A DNA stretch of 35,089 nt from an uncultured Gallionellaceae bacterium (GTDB lineage: Bacteria > Pseudomonadota > Gammaproteobacteria > Burkholderiales > Gallionellaceae). The stretch lies in the NCBI GenBank assembly GCA_903913145.1, contig CAIWKC010000171.1, positions 1 to 35,089 of the forward strand. The letters are read 5' to 3'. Positions 17,321 to 26,375 of the stretch are shown piece by piece. Both the position numbers and the translations under genes were made by a program. How positions within the stretch are numbered: position 1 is the first letter of the stretch; every line of letters starts with the position of its first letter. The notes below the pieces were generated by a model. The model was not told where the DNA came from. It did not search any database and worked only from the letters and a program-made list of their open reading frames with translations.

Positions 17321-18811
17321 CTATTTATCCATACGCCGATATTGTATCGCTTCTGCAATGTGAGCGATTTGAATTGATTCACTGCCCTCAAGATCGGCAA
17401 TAGTGCGTGCGACTTTAAGTACCCGATGATAAGCTCGGGCAGACAGGTTCAAGCGCGTAATCGCCTGGCGCAATAAGGTTTCGCTCTGCAAATCGGGTGC
17501 GCAGAAAGAATCGATTTCAGTGACGGTAAGTTGTGCGTTGGGTTTGCCTTGCCGGGCAAGTTGGCGTTGCCTTGCTGCTTCCACCCTGATCTTGATTTCA
17601 GCGCTGCTTTCCCCGTTTGTCTGTTTAAGCAAATCTTCTTGTGGAACAGCTGGGACTTCAATCTGAATGTCGATTCGATCCAGCAGAGGGCCGGAAATCT
17701 TGGCTCGATAACGTGCAACTTGATCCGGTGTACAACGGCATTTTCCATTGAAGTGACCAAGATAACCGCAGGGGCAGGGGTTCATCGCGGCAACCAGTTG
17801 GAATTGTGCTTTGAAATCCGCACGACGCGCGGCACGCGAAATAGTTATTCGCCCACTTTCCATAGGCTCACGCAATACTTCCAGAACGCCTCTGTCGAAC
17901 TCAGGCAGTTCATCCAAAAATAACACACCATGCATTGCGATTGATATTTCACCGGGGCGCGGATTACTGCCACCGCCGACCAAGGCGACTGCGGATGCGG
18001 TGTGATGAGGTGCCCTATAAGGACGCTGCTTCCAGTTTTCAACTTCAAACATACCGCCGAGTGATTGCATGGCGGCACTTTCCAGTGCTTCCTGCTGCGT
18101 CATCTCGGGCAAAATACCCGGAAATCGTGCGGCCAGCATGCTTTTCCCTGTGCCCGGTGGACCGGACATCAACACGCTGTGGCTGCCAGCTGCGGCAATT
18201 TCCAACGCACGTTTGGATTGTGCCTGGCCCTTTACCTCGCGCATATCCGGGTAACTCGGAGCTACGGTTTTGGTTTCAGGAATGTAGCGAGTTAAGGCAT
18301 CACGCCCGGAAAGATGTGCCGAGACTTGCAGCAAAGACTGTGCGGGGTAAACCGTCGCGTCTTCCACTAACGCGGCTTCCGGCGCATTCACCGCCGGCAG
18401 AATAAACGCTCTGCCGCTGTTTGCGGCACGATAGGTCATTGCCAGTGCACCGCGTATGGCACGCAGCTCACCGGTTAAAGCCAGTTCACCGGCGTATTCG
18501 TATTCAGCCAGTTTGTCAGAAGGTATCTGCCCTGATGCAGCTAAAATTCCAAGCGCAATGGGCAAATCAAAGCGCCCGCTTTCTTTGGGCAAATCGGCAG
18601 GGGCGAGGTTAACTGTGATGCGGCGGGCCGGAAATTCAAATTGGCAATTCTGCAAAGCAGCGCGCACACGATCTTTGCTCTCTTTTACTTCAGCCTCGGG
18701 AAGTCCAACAATGGTGAAATTAGGCAAGCCATTGGCGAGATGCACTTCGACGGTGACCAGCGCGGCATCCATGCCGGCCAGTCCCCGACTGTATAAAACA
18801 GCAAGTCCCAT
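17321..18811 (-). CDS. comM: YifB/ComM family Mg-chelatase-like AAA+ ATPase
   Basis: MGLAVLYSRGLAGMDAALVTVEVHLANGLPNFTIVGLPEAEVKESKDRVRAAL, SGPPGTGKSMLAARFPGILP, RPYRAPHHTASAVALVGGGSNPRPGEISIAMHGVLFLDELPEF, MNPCPCGYLG. Confidence 0.96.
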   Translation of the reverse strand: MGLAVLYSRGLAGMDAALVTVEVHLANGLPNFTIVGLPEAEVKESKDRVRAALQNCQFEFPARRITVNLAPADLPKESGRFDLPIALGILAASGQIPSDKLAEYEYAGELALTGELRAIRGALAMTYRAANSGRAFILPAVNAPEAALVEDATVYPAQSLLQVSAHLSGRDALTRYIPETKTVAPSYPDMREVKGQAQSKRALEIAAAGSHSVLMSGPPGTGKSMLAARFPGILPEMTQQEALESAAMQSLGGMFEVENWKQRPYRAPHHTASAVALVGGGSNPRPGEISIAMHGVLFLDELPEFDRGVLEVLREPMESGRITISRAARRADFKAQFQLVAAMNPCPCGYLGHFNGKCRCTPDQVARYRAKISGPLLDRIDIQIEVPAVPQEDLLKQTNGESSAEIKIRVEAARQRQLARQGKPNAQLTVTEIDSFCAPDLQSETLLRQAITRLNLSARAYHRVLKVARTIADLEGSESIQIAHIAEAIQYRRMDK

Positions 18812-18815
18812 TCAG

Positions 18816-19028
18816 TTAGGGTTGATTCTCCATCGCTGCGATACGGGCTTCCAGTTTTTCCAGGCGCAGTGCCAAAACTTCATACTCTTCGCGTGTCACC
18901 AGATCAAGTTTGGCAAAACCTTGTGCCATTAACGCGCGGGCATTTTTTTCGAAATCTTTAGCCGGGCTGTTGGCCACGGCTTCATTTAATTTCGACGACA
19001 TCTCTTCAAAGAATTTTGTGTTCAACAT
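18816..19028 (-). CDS. ubiK: Ubiquinone biosynthesis accessory factor UbiK (BMFP/YqiC family)
   Basis: MLNTKFFEEMSSKLNEAVANSPAKDFEKNARALMAQGFAKLDLVTREEYEVLALRLEKLEARIAAME. SD AAGGAGGG upstream of 19028; start preferred over 19106. Confidence 0.88.
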   Translation of the reverse strand: MLNTKFFEEMSSKLNEAVANSPAKDFEKNARALMAQGFAKLDLVTREEYEVLALRLEKLEARIAAMENQP

Positions 19029-19214
19029 GAGGACCCTCCTTAATATGGCTTTGCAAGATATACGTCTAGTGTAACAAACTTGTCGCCACGAACAACATAA
19101 GTGCACAGTTTAATTGTAGCTCTCAAAGGATATTTGAACTGGAGTGACTTGACAGGTGCTTCGGGAAAGAGGTTCGCTGCGTTTAACCACGTTTGAATTA
19201 AAGTAAGTACAGGT

Positions 19215-19230
19215 TGGGGCGAAAAATGCT
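19215..19230 (+). promoter_or_regulatory. Possible sigma54 (-24/-12) promoter upstream of the TorF-family gene
   Basis: TTGG-N10-GC arrangement (TTGGGGCGAAAAATGC) with correct GG/GC spacing. A TATAAT hexamer overlaps downstream (19233-19238), so the sigma factor is ambiguous. Confidence 0.35.
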
Positions 19231-19296
19231 TTATAATATACGGCTCTACGGTTGATTTGAATTGCGTATTTAAACTTCCAGAAAAAAGGAAAAGTC

Positions 19297-20067
19297 ATGT
19301 GGAAGATAAAAATATTCGTTTTTGCACTTTGTGCTGCGGCATCAGTATCTGTTCTGGCAGAAGAGGTTCCTGCCGTCGATCCTAATCCGGTTTCCTACAA
19401 CGTGGGATTATCCTCAGATTATATTTTTAGAGGCATCACTCAAACTACACACGCGCCGGCTGTGCACGGCGGGCTTGATTATTCCCATTCTACCGGCCTG
19501 TATGTTGGCACTTGGGCCTCCAACGTTAAGTGGATCAAAGATAGAGATGCAATAGCGACAGGTGATGCAAATGTTGAGTTGGACACTTATTTTGGCATCA
19601 AGAATTCAGTCGCAAATGACTATGGCTATGATGTGGGCTATGTCCGATACAACTATTTGGGTACGTACACGTCACAAGTTGGTTTCAACAATGCAGATAC
19701 GTCAGAAATTTACGGTGCAGCTTCCTATAAATTTGTTTCCCTGAAATATTCTTACAGTTTGCTGGATGGTTTTATGACCATCCCCGGCACAAAGGGCACA
19801 AATTACATTGATTTAAGTGCTTATTACCCGGTTGAAGATGCTGGCATGACAATAGGTGCACATATTGGCAAGCAAACGTTTGCCGGAACAGAGGCTTATG
19901 CTGTTAGTCCCAGTTACACCGACTACAAGCTGAGTGCTTCTAAAGATTTCAGTAGTTACATTTTAAGTTTGTCCTATACCAACACCAAGGGAGCGTCGTT
20001 CTGGACGCCCAATGGTGACCAGTGGGGCAGAGCAGCGACCGCGTTTTCATTAACGCATTTGTTCTGA
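19297..20067 (+). CDS. TorF family putative porin (Gcw_chp family)
   Basis: Signal peptide, then VSYNVGLSSDYIFRGITQTTHAPAVHGGLDYSHSTGLYVGTWASNVKW, C-terminal TAFSLTHLF. Confidence 0.92.
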   Translation: MWKIKIFVFALCAAASVSVLAEEVPAVDPNPVSYNVGLSSDYIFRGITQTTHAPAVHGGLDYSHSTGLYVGTWASNVKWIKDRDAIATGDANVELDTYFGIKNSVANDYGYDVGYVRYNYLGTYTSQVGFNNADTSEIYGAASYKFVSLKYSYSLLDGFMTIPGTKGTNYIDLSAYYPVEDAGMTIGAHIGKQTFAGTEAYAVSPSYTDYKLSASKDFSSYILSLSYTNTKGASFWTPNGDQWGRAATAFSLTHLF

Positions 20068-20200
20068 GTTAATTTGAGCAAACATCAATCAAGATTCCGG
20101 ATTGGCGATAAATTGCAAGTGTTAGTGCAGTTAATGCGAGCGAACGGTTTGTATGTCCCTATCCCAGCCTCACGCACTTAATCCAGTATAATAGATACAT

Positions 20201-21559
20201 ATGGACGATCCCTCAGTACCAAAACTTCTATTTTCATCCCTCGCGCTTGACCCGCTAATTCTTCGGGCTATCGAAGAAACGGGCTATACCGAGCCCACTC
20301 CCATTCAGGCACAAGCCATTCCACATGTCATCGCGGGACGTGATTTGATGGCGATGGCGCAGACTGGCACTGGCAAAACTGCAGCGTTTACATTACCGAT
20401 GTTGCAACGCCTATTGCCGCATGCAAGTACCAGTGCCTCTCCAGCACGGCATCCCATTAGAGCATTGGTGCTTGCGCCGACTAGGGAACTGGCGATACAG
20501 GTTCACGAGAGTGTGGTCACATATTCCAAAAATGTTCCACTTCGCACTACCGTGGTTTATGGTGGAACTGATATCAAGGCACAAAAACCCGCGCTGATGA
20601 ATGGCGTGGAAATTCTGGTTGCCACGCCCGGACGCTTGCTCGACCACGTTGAAAGTCGCAATTTGCAACTCAATCAAGTGCAAATTCTTATTCTGGACGA
20701 AGCAGATCGGATGTTGGATATGGGTTTTATGCCCGACCTCAAACGCATTCTTGCCTTGCTGCCAAAACAACGGCAGACACTGCTTTTTTCGGCCACTTTT
20801 TCAGACGACATAAAAAAGCTGGCACAGGATTTTCTCATTGATCCCATTACAGTCGAAACTGCGCGCCGGAACGCTGCGGGAGAAAACATCAAACAGTCGG
20901 TGTGCATGGTTGATCATCAAGATAAATTTCATGCTCTGGTGGAGTTGATCCGTTCGCGCGGTGTTAAACAAGTTCTAATATTTACGCGTACCAAATTGAC
21001 TGCAGCGCATGTTTCAAAACAACTTGAGCGTAGCGGAATAGCCGCTGATGCTATTCACGGAGACAAAACGCAGCAGGAGCGAATTAAAGCGCTGGATGCA
21101 TTCAAGTCGGGTGCCGTGATGGCGCTGGTGGCAACAGACGTGGCAGCGCGCGGACTCGACATTGACCAGCTACCGTTGGTCATTAACTATGAGCTGCCCA
21201 CGCATGCCGAAGACTATGTGCATCGTATCGGGCGTACCGGACGTGCCGGTGCTTCCGGTGAAGCGGTTTCTTTGGTGGACGGCGAAGAAGAGCGCCGCCT
21301 GGTTGAAATCGAAAAAATACTCAACCGGAAATTCCCTCGTGAAGCGGCCGTTGTACCCAGCGGCTATCAAAAGCATTTTAAATCTCCACCTGTCAGAAGT
21401 CACAAACATGCTCCTGCAGATGATTGGTTCTCCAAGCCGTATGAGCCCTCGGCAAGTAAAAAACATGATGAAGAGCAACAATCTTCTCCATTGGCTGTTC
21501 ACGGCAAACCACAGCAGCAAGTAGCTGCGCTCTTTAGAATCAGGAACTCGCAGATTTAA
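20201..21559 (+). CDS. rhlE: DEAD-box ATP-dependent RNA helicase, RhlE type
   Basis: TEPTPIQAQAIP, AQTGTGKTAAFTLPML, PTRELA, DEADRMLDMGF, SATF, ARGLDIDQLPLVINYELP, HRIGRTGRAG. Confidence 0.94.
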   Translation: MDDPSVPKLLFSSLALDPLILRAIEETGYTEPTPIQAQAIPHVIAGRDLMAMAQTGTGKTAAFTLPMLQRLLPHASTSASPARHPIRALVLAPTRELAIQVHESVVTYSKNVPLRTTVVYGGTDIKAQKPALMNGVEILVATPGRLLDHVESRNLQLNQVQILILDEADRMLDMGFMPDLKRILALLPKQRQTLLFSATFSDDIKKLAQDFLIDPITVETARRNAAGENIKQSVCMVDHQDKFHALVELIRSRGVKQVLIFTRTKLTAAHVSKQLERSGIAADAIHGDKTQQERIKALDAFKSGAVMALVATDVAARGLDIDQLPLVINYELPTHAEDYVHRIGRTGRAGASGEAVSLVDGEEERRLVEIEKILNRKFPREAAVVPSGYQKHFKSPPVRSHKHAPADDWFSKPYEPSASKKHDEEQQSSPLAVHGKPQQQVAALFRIRNSQI

Positions 21560-21620
21560 AGAGATATAGTTCCAGGCTAGCCGCAATTTAATTTGTCGGA
21601 GAAGTAAAATCGGCCGCGCT

Positions 21621-22529
21621 ATGATGATCGCCAGAAAATATCTCTATCTTATTGCCCTAGCTCGCGAAAAACATTTTGGTCGTGCTGCGCTAGCTTGCCA
21701 CATTTCCCCTTCCACTCTGTCGGCTGCGATTAGTGATCTTGAAGCCGAGCTTGGTGTAGCCGTAGTGGAACGTGGAAAAAATTTCGGGGGACTTACCCCG
21801 GAAGGACAATGTGTCGTCGACTATGCTCACCGCATGGCAGCTGGCGAGGAAGGCATGCGGCAAGAATTGGCCAAATTACGCCACGGGCTTAGCGGTCAAT
21901 TGCGCTTGGGGGTGATTCCTACGGCACTTACCGTGGTTGCTTCGCTTACTTCGGCCTTCGCACGACGATATCCGTTGGTGACGACGGAAGTATTATCGCT
22001 ATCAACTAACGAAATCGTGTCACGCATGCATGATTTCGAACTCGATGCTGGTATTATCTACGTTGAATCCGCATTGGCTTCACACCAACTCATGACTGTG
22101 CCGTTGTGGTACGAGAGTCTTATTTTGCTCACGCCATCGGGTGGTCCATTTGAAGGTCAAGAAAGTGTAAATTGGCTTGAAGTGAGGCAAGTGCCGCTGT
22201 GTATGCTAACCAAAGACATGCAGAATCGTAAAACAATTGATAAGGTCTTTGCGCAACTGGATTGTAAAGTGACGCCCACAATTGAGACAAATTCAATCGT
22301 CAGCATGCTGGCACATGTCAGTTCCGGTACGTGGTCAGCCATTTTGCCTCGCAGCGTGTTTGATCTGATAGGCATTCCTGCTGGTGTGCGAGCACTACCG
22401 TTGACCGAACCGAATGTGGTGTGGGCAACTGGATTGGTGATAGAGCGGCGTGAACCTAAATCGCCGATGTTGGAAGCCCTCTTGGTCGTAGCAAATAATC
22501 TGAGCGATTCCTTCGTCAAAGACGAATAG
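21621..22529 (+). CDS. LysR family transcriptional regulator (likely regulator of the adjacent formate cluster)
   Basis: N-terminal wHTH YLYLIALAREKHFGRAALACHISPSTLSAAISDLEAELGVAVVERGKNFGGLTPEG plus substrate-binding domain. Immediately upstream of the fds cluster, same strand. Confidence 0.93.
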   Translation: MMIARKYLYLIALAREKHFGRAALACHISPSTLSAAISDLEAELGVAVVERGKNFGGLTPEGQCVVDYAHRMAAGEEGMRQELAKLRHGLSGQLRLGVIPTALTVVASLTSAFARRYPLVTTEVLSLSTNEIVSRMHDFELDAGIIYVESALASHQLMTVPLWYESLILLTPSGGPFEGQESVNWLEVRQVPLCMLTKDMQNRKTIDKVFAQLDCKVTPTIETNSIVSMLAHVSSGTWSAILPRSVFDLIGIPAGVRALPLTEPNVVWATGLVIERREPKSPMLEALLVVANNLSDSFVKDE

Positions 22530-22698
22530 TCATTCGGAATTTTCCTCTTCCATATATAAATGGATTGTCGTAAATTAATTTTTGTGAACATAATATCCAG
22601 ACTTTACGGGCAATAACCGAATTACACGAGCTGCACGCGTAAAGTGCGATAGCAAAGTTTTGGGTAAATAATGAATAAATAATAAAGGAGGAAGTCAC

Positions 22699-24360
22699 AT
22701 GGCTAGTGCAATTGCATCGGCAGCACCCGCGACACCCGGTTTTTTAGAAAGAGAGCGAACTGTTGCGAAGCCCGGTTTTAACCGCTGGCTCGTTCCTCCT
22801 GCCGCATTGGCAATCCATCTTTGTATCGGCATGGCTTACGGCTTTTCGGTTTTCTGGCTGCCGCTATCCAAGGCTATCGGTATTACGCAACCACTTGCTT
22901 GCCCAAAGGACATGAGTTTCATCGCTGAGGTATTTTCCTCGACATGCGATTGGAAGATTTCAACTTTGGGGTGGATGTATACGCTGTTTTTCGTTTTTTT
23001 GGGATCTTCAGCAGCAATCTGGGGTGGTTGGTTGGAACACGCGGGTCCGCGTAAGGCAGGTGTCGTGTCAGCATTTTGCTGGTGTGGAGGATTGCTGATC
23101 TCGGCAGTGGGTGTTATCAACCATCAGATTTGGATGCTCTGGCTGGGTTCTGGAGTAATTGGCGGCATAGGTTTGGGTCTCGGATATATTTCTCCTGTAT
23201 CTACTTTGATCAAATGGTTTCCGGATCGTCGCGGCATGGCAACCGGCATGGCCATTATGGGCTTCGGTGGCGGTGCCATGATAGGCGCACCGCTCGCTGA
23301 CAAATTGATGAAATATTTTGCGACGCCAACATCGGTCGGTGTCTGGGAAACTTTCGTGACGCTAGCCGCTATCTATTTTGTGTTCATGATGGCGGGTGCG
23401 TTGGGTTATCGTGTGCCGGCCCCAAATTGGAAACCAGAAGGATGGGAACCTCCGGCAGAATCTACCGTTAAAAGCATGATTACTGATCGCCATGTCCATC
23501 TTGATGTGGCGTGGAGAACGCCTCAATTCTGGCTGGTTTGGGGAGTGTTGTGTCTTAACGTGACGGCGGGTATTGGAATTATAGGCATGGCTTCGCCGAT
23601 GTTGCAGGAAGTCTTTGCAGGCAAACTGATCGGCGTGGATTTGGCTTTCAATGATCTGAACCCGACTCAGAAGGGACAAATTGCTGCCATTGCTGCCGGA
23701 TTCACCGGTTTGCTGTCGCTGTTCAACATCGGCGGTCGTTTCTTCTGGGCATCACTCTCAGACAAGCTCGGACGCAAACTGACTTACTCGATATTTTTCC
23801 TGCTTGGTTGTTCACTCTATGCATCAATTCCGAGTATGGCTGCTGCGGGTAGTTTGGCTTTGTTCGTGGCATTCTTCTGTGTGATCTTGTCGATGTACGG
23901 CGGTGGCTTTGCTACGGTTCCCGCTTATCTGGCAGACATGTTCGGCACCAAAATGGTAGGCGCTATTCATGGTCGTTTGCTGACGGCATGGTCGACGGCT
24001 GGTGTATTGGGTCCGGTGCTGGTGAATTACATTCGTGATTATCAACTTGATCATGGGGTGCCTAAAGCTCAAGCTTATTCGATCACGATGTACATCCTTG
24101 CAGGACTATTGGTGTTGGGGTTCATTTGCAACTGGCTGGTGAAGACGGTTGCTGAACAACATTACATGACTGAAGAAGAATTGAAAAAAGAGGCGGAGTT
24201 GGCTCACGAAAATCAACATCATTTTGTCGCGAATGTTGAGACGCTGGCTCATGAAGCAACCCATAATGGGAAAGTATTTCTTGCATGGTTGGCTATCGGT
24301 ATTCCGCTTTCATGGGGTGTTTGGATGACCTTGCAAAAGGCAGCAATACTTTTCAAATAA
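22699..24360 (+). CDS. OFA family MFS transporter (oxalate/formate antiporter-like)
   Basis: 12-TM MFS with LCIGMAYGFSVFWLPLSKAIG, WFPDRRGMATGMAIMGFGGGAMIGAPLADKLM, GGRFFWASLSDKLGRK. SD AAAGGAGG. Next to formate dehydrogenase genes. Confidence 0.92.
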   Translation: MASAIASAAPATPGFLERERTVAKPGFNRWLVPPAALAIHLCIGMAYGFSVFWLPLSKAIGITQPLACPKDMSFIAEVFSSTCDWKISTLGWMYTLFFVFLGSSAAIWGGWLEHAGPRKAGVVSAFCWCGGLLISAVGVINHQIWMLWLGSGVIGGIGLGLGYISPVSTLIKWFPDRRGMATGMAIMGFGGGAMIGAPLADKLMKYFATPTSVGVWETFVTLAAIYFVFMMAGALGYRVPAPNWKPEGWEPPAESTVKSMITDRHVHLDVAWRTPQFWLVWGVLCLNVTAGIGIIGMASPMLQEVFAGKLIGVDLAFNDLNPTQKGQIAAIAAGFTGLLSLFNIGGRFFWASLSDKLGRKLTYSIFFLLGCSLYASIPSMAAAGSLALFVAFFCVILSMYGGGFATVPAYLADMFGTKMVGAIHGRLLTAWSTAGVLGPVLVNYIRDYQLDHGVPKAQAYSITMYILAGLLVLGFICNWLVKTVAEQHYMTEEELKKEAELAHENQHHFVANVETLAHEATHNGKVFLAWLAIGIPLSWGVWMTLQKAAILFK

Positions 24361-24394
24361 GCAAAAATATAGTCGCAACAGATTGGCGTAATCC

Positions 24395-24417
24395 CGGAGG
24401 GCGCATTTGGCCCTCCG
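24395..24417 (+). other. Intercistronic hairpin between the MFS gene and fdsG
   Basis: CGGAGGGC-GCATTTG-GCCCTCCG: perfect 8-bp GC-rich stem. No T-tract follows. Confidence 0.6.
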
Positions 24418-24447
24418 CGCCAAAAATAAGTTCATGGAATCGTTGCT

Positions 24448-24885
24448 ATGTTAAATACGTTGAATGCCATTTTCGCAAAGCACCGGCATCAGCCAGGTGC
24501 GCTGTTGCCTATCCTGCACGATATCCAGCATGAATTGGGTTATGTGCCTGATTTGGCCGTACCTGAAATCGCCAAAGAGTTAAATCTGTCGCGTGCAGAG
24601 GTTCATGGCGTGTTAACTTATTATCATCACTTTCGCCAGAGTCCTCCGGGCAAACATGTCGTTCATGTTTGCTGCGCCGAAGCGTGTCAGGCGAATGGCA
24701 GCGAAGCATTGGCTAATCATGCTGCGACTCGGTTGCTGAGTGGCGACATCAAAATGGAGCCAGTATATTGTTTGGGACTATGTTCTATAGGCCCCGCTAT
24801 CCAAATTGATGAACTTAAGCTGCATGCTCGTGTTACTCCGGAAAAGTTCGACAAGTTGATGCAAGAGTTGGAAGTGCGATCATGA
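24448..24885 (+). CDS. fdsG: NAD-dependent formate dehydrogenase gamma subunit (NuoE-like [2Fe-2S])
   Basis: LPILHDIQHELGYVPDLAVPEIAKELNLSRAEVHGVLTYYHHFR, VHVCCAEACQANGS, YCLGLCSIGPAI. Confidence 0.94.
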   Translation: MLNTLNAIFAKHRHQPGALLPILHDIQHELGYVPDLAVPEIAKELNLSRAEVHGVLTYYHHFRQSPPGKHVVHVCCAEACQANGSEALANHAATRLLSGDIKMEPVYCLGLCSIGPAIQIDELKLHARVTPEKFDKLMQELEVRS

Positions 24886-26375
24886 GTATAACTATTTTTG
24901 TTCCGGGTGATGCGGCCGCACTAGCGCTTGGAGCGGATGAAGTTGCGGTTGCTATTTCAACAGCAGCTGCGAAGCATAAATTGGACATAGAAATCGTGCG
25001 TAACGGTTCGCGCGGATTGTTCTGGCTGGAACCGTTGGTCGAGGTCATTACGGAGCAAGGCCGAATTGCATACGGCCCTGTGACTGTGGCCGACGTTCCA
25101 AGTCTTTTTAGCGCTAACATCACCCGCGGAGGAAAACATTCGCTTCGCCTGGGCGATATTGAAACGCTGTCTTATTTGGCAAAACAAAAACGAGTAACCA
25201 TGAGCCGTGTTGGTGTGATTGATCCAGCATCTCTCTCTGACTATAGAAAGCATGGCGGAGGCAAGGGGTTGGAACTCGCCCAAAGCATGACATCTGCAGA
25301 GATTGTGCGACTGGTAACCGATTCAGGTCTGCGCGGGCGCGGAGGTGCGGCTTTTCCTACGGGTATCAAATGGAAGACTGTGCTTGATACAACTGCCGAT
25401 CAAAAATACATCGTTTGTAATGCGGATGAAGGCGACTCGGGTACTTTTTCTGATCGAATGGTTATGGAAGGCGATCCATACTGCCTAATAGAGGGCATGG
25501 CGATAGCCGGTCTGGCCGTCGGCGCAAATAAAGGTTATATCTATGTTCGCTCCGAATACCCGCATGCCATTGCGGCGCTGAATGCGGCGTTGGACTCAGC
25601 GGGAGATTGGCTGGGCGATTTTCAAATTGAGGTGCGCAAGGCTGCAGGTGCTTATGTTTGCGGTGAAGAAACCGCTCTCTTGGAAAGTATCGAAGGTAAA
25701 CGCGGCATCGTACGTAGCAAACCACCACTCCCTGCCATCTCAGGTCTGTTCGGTCAGCCGACGGTCATCAATAATGTAATCTCGCTCGCCAGTGTGCCAG
25801 ACATCTTGGCGCAGGGCGCTGCGAACTATCGCGACCTGGGTGTGGGACGTTCGCGCGGAACCTTGCCATTTCAGTTGGCTGGAAATATCAAATATGGCGG
25901 GCTTGTCGAAGTTCCATTCGGACTCACGCTGCGAGAATTACTTTACGATTTTGGTGGCGGATCACGATCCGGTCGTCCGTTGCGGGCGGTGCAAGTGGGT
26001 GGACCACTCGGAGCGTATTTGCCGGAATCACAATTCGACACGATGCTTGATTACGAAGCTTTCGCTGCTATCGGTGCGGTTCTAGGTCACGGCGGGATTG
26101 TTGCGTTCGACGATACGGTGGACATGGCAAAACAGGCGCGTTACGCAATGAAATTCTGCGCAATCGAATCTTGCGGTAAATGTACTCCTTGCCGCATTGG
26201 TTCTACACGTGGCGTTGAAGTGATTGACCGCATTCGTGCCGGTGCGCATGAACAAATTCCATTGTTGCGCGACCTTTGCGAAACCATGACTTATGGCTCG
26301 ATGTGCGCGATGGGGAGCATGACGCCTTACCCTGTGTTGTCCGCGCTCAATCATTTTCAGGAGGACTTCCAATGA
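24882..26375 (+). CDS. fdsB: NAD-dependent formate dehydrogenase beta subunit (NuoF-like)
   Basis: SGLRGRGGAAFPTGIKWK, CNADEGDSGTFSDRM, GAYVCGEETALLESIEGKRG, ESCGKCTPCRIGSTRG. ATGA overlap with fdsG. Confidence 0.95.
   Translation: MSITIFVPGDAAALALGADEVAVAISTAAAKHKLDIEIVRNGSRGLFWLEPLVEVITEQGRIAYGPVTVADVPSLFSANITRGGKHSLRLGDIETLSYLAKQKRVTMSRVGVIDPASLSDYRKHGGGKGLELAQSMTSAEIVRLVTDSGLRGRGGAAFPTGIKWKTVLDTTADQKYIVCNADEGDSGTFSDRMVMEGDPYCLIEGMAIAGLAVGANKGYIYVRSEYPHAIAALNAALDSAGDWLGDFQIEVRKAAGAYVCGEETALLESIEGKRGIVRSKPPLPAISGLFGQPTVINNVISLASVPDILAQGAANYRDLGVGRSRGTLPFQLAGNIKYGGLVEVPFGLTLRELLYDFGGGSRSGRPLRAVQVGGPLGAYLPESQFDTMLDYEAFAAIGAVLGHGGIVAFDDTVDMAKQARYAMKFCAIESCGKCTPCRIGSTRGVEVIDRIRAGAHEQIPLLRDLCETMTYGSMCAMGSMTPYPVLSALNHFQEDFQ

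Noticed and set aside
17182-17400. 72-aa minus-strand ORF containing RHSRAGGNR
   Set aside because: Spurious translation through a REP-like palindrome and the end of comM, not a protein.
26276-26371. Upstream start for fdsA given in the ORF track (26276)
   Set aside because: The extra N-terminus overlaps the conserved 3' end of fdsB. ATG 26372 with ATGA overlap and SD (AGGAGG) is much more plausible.
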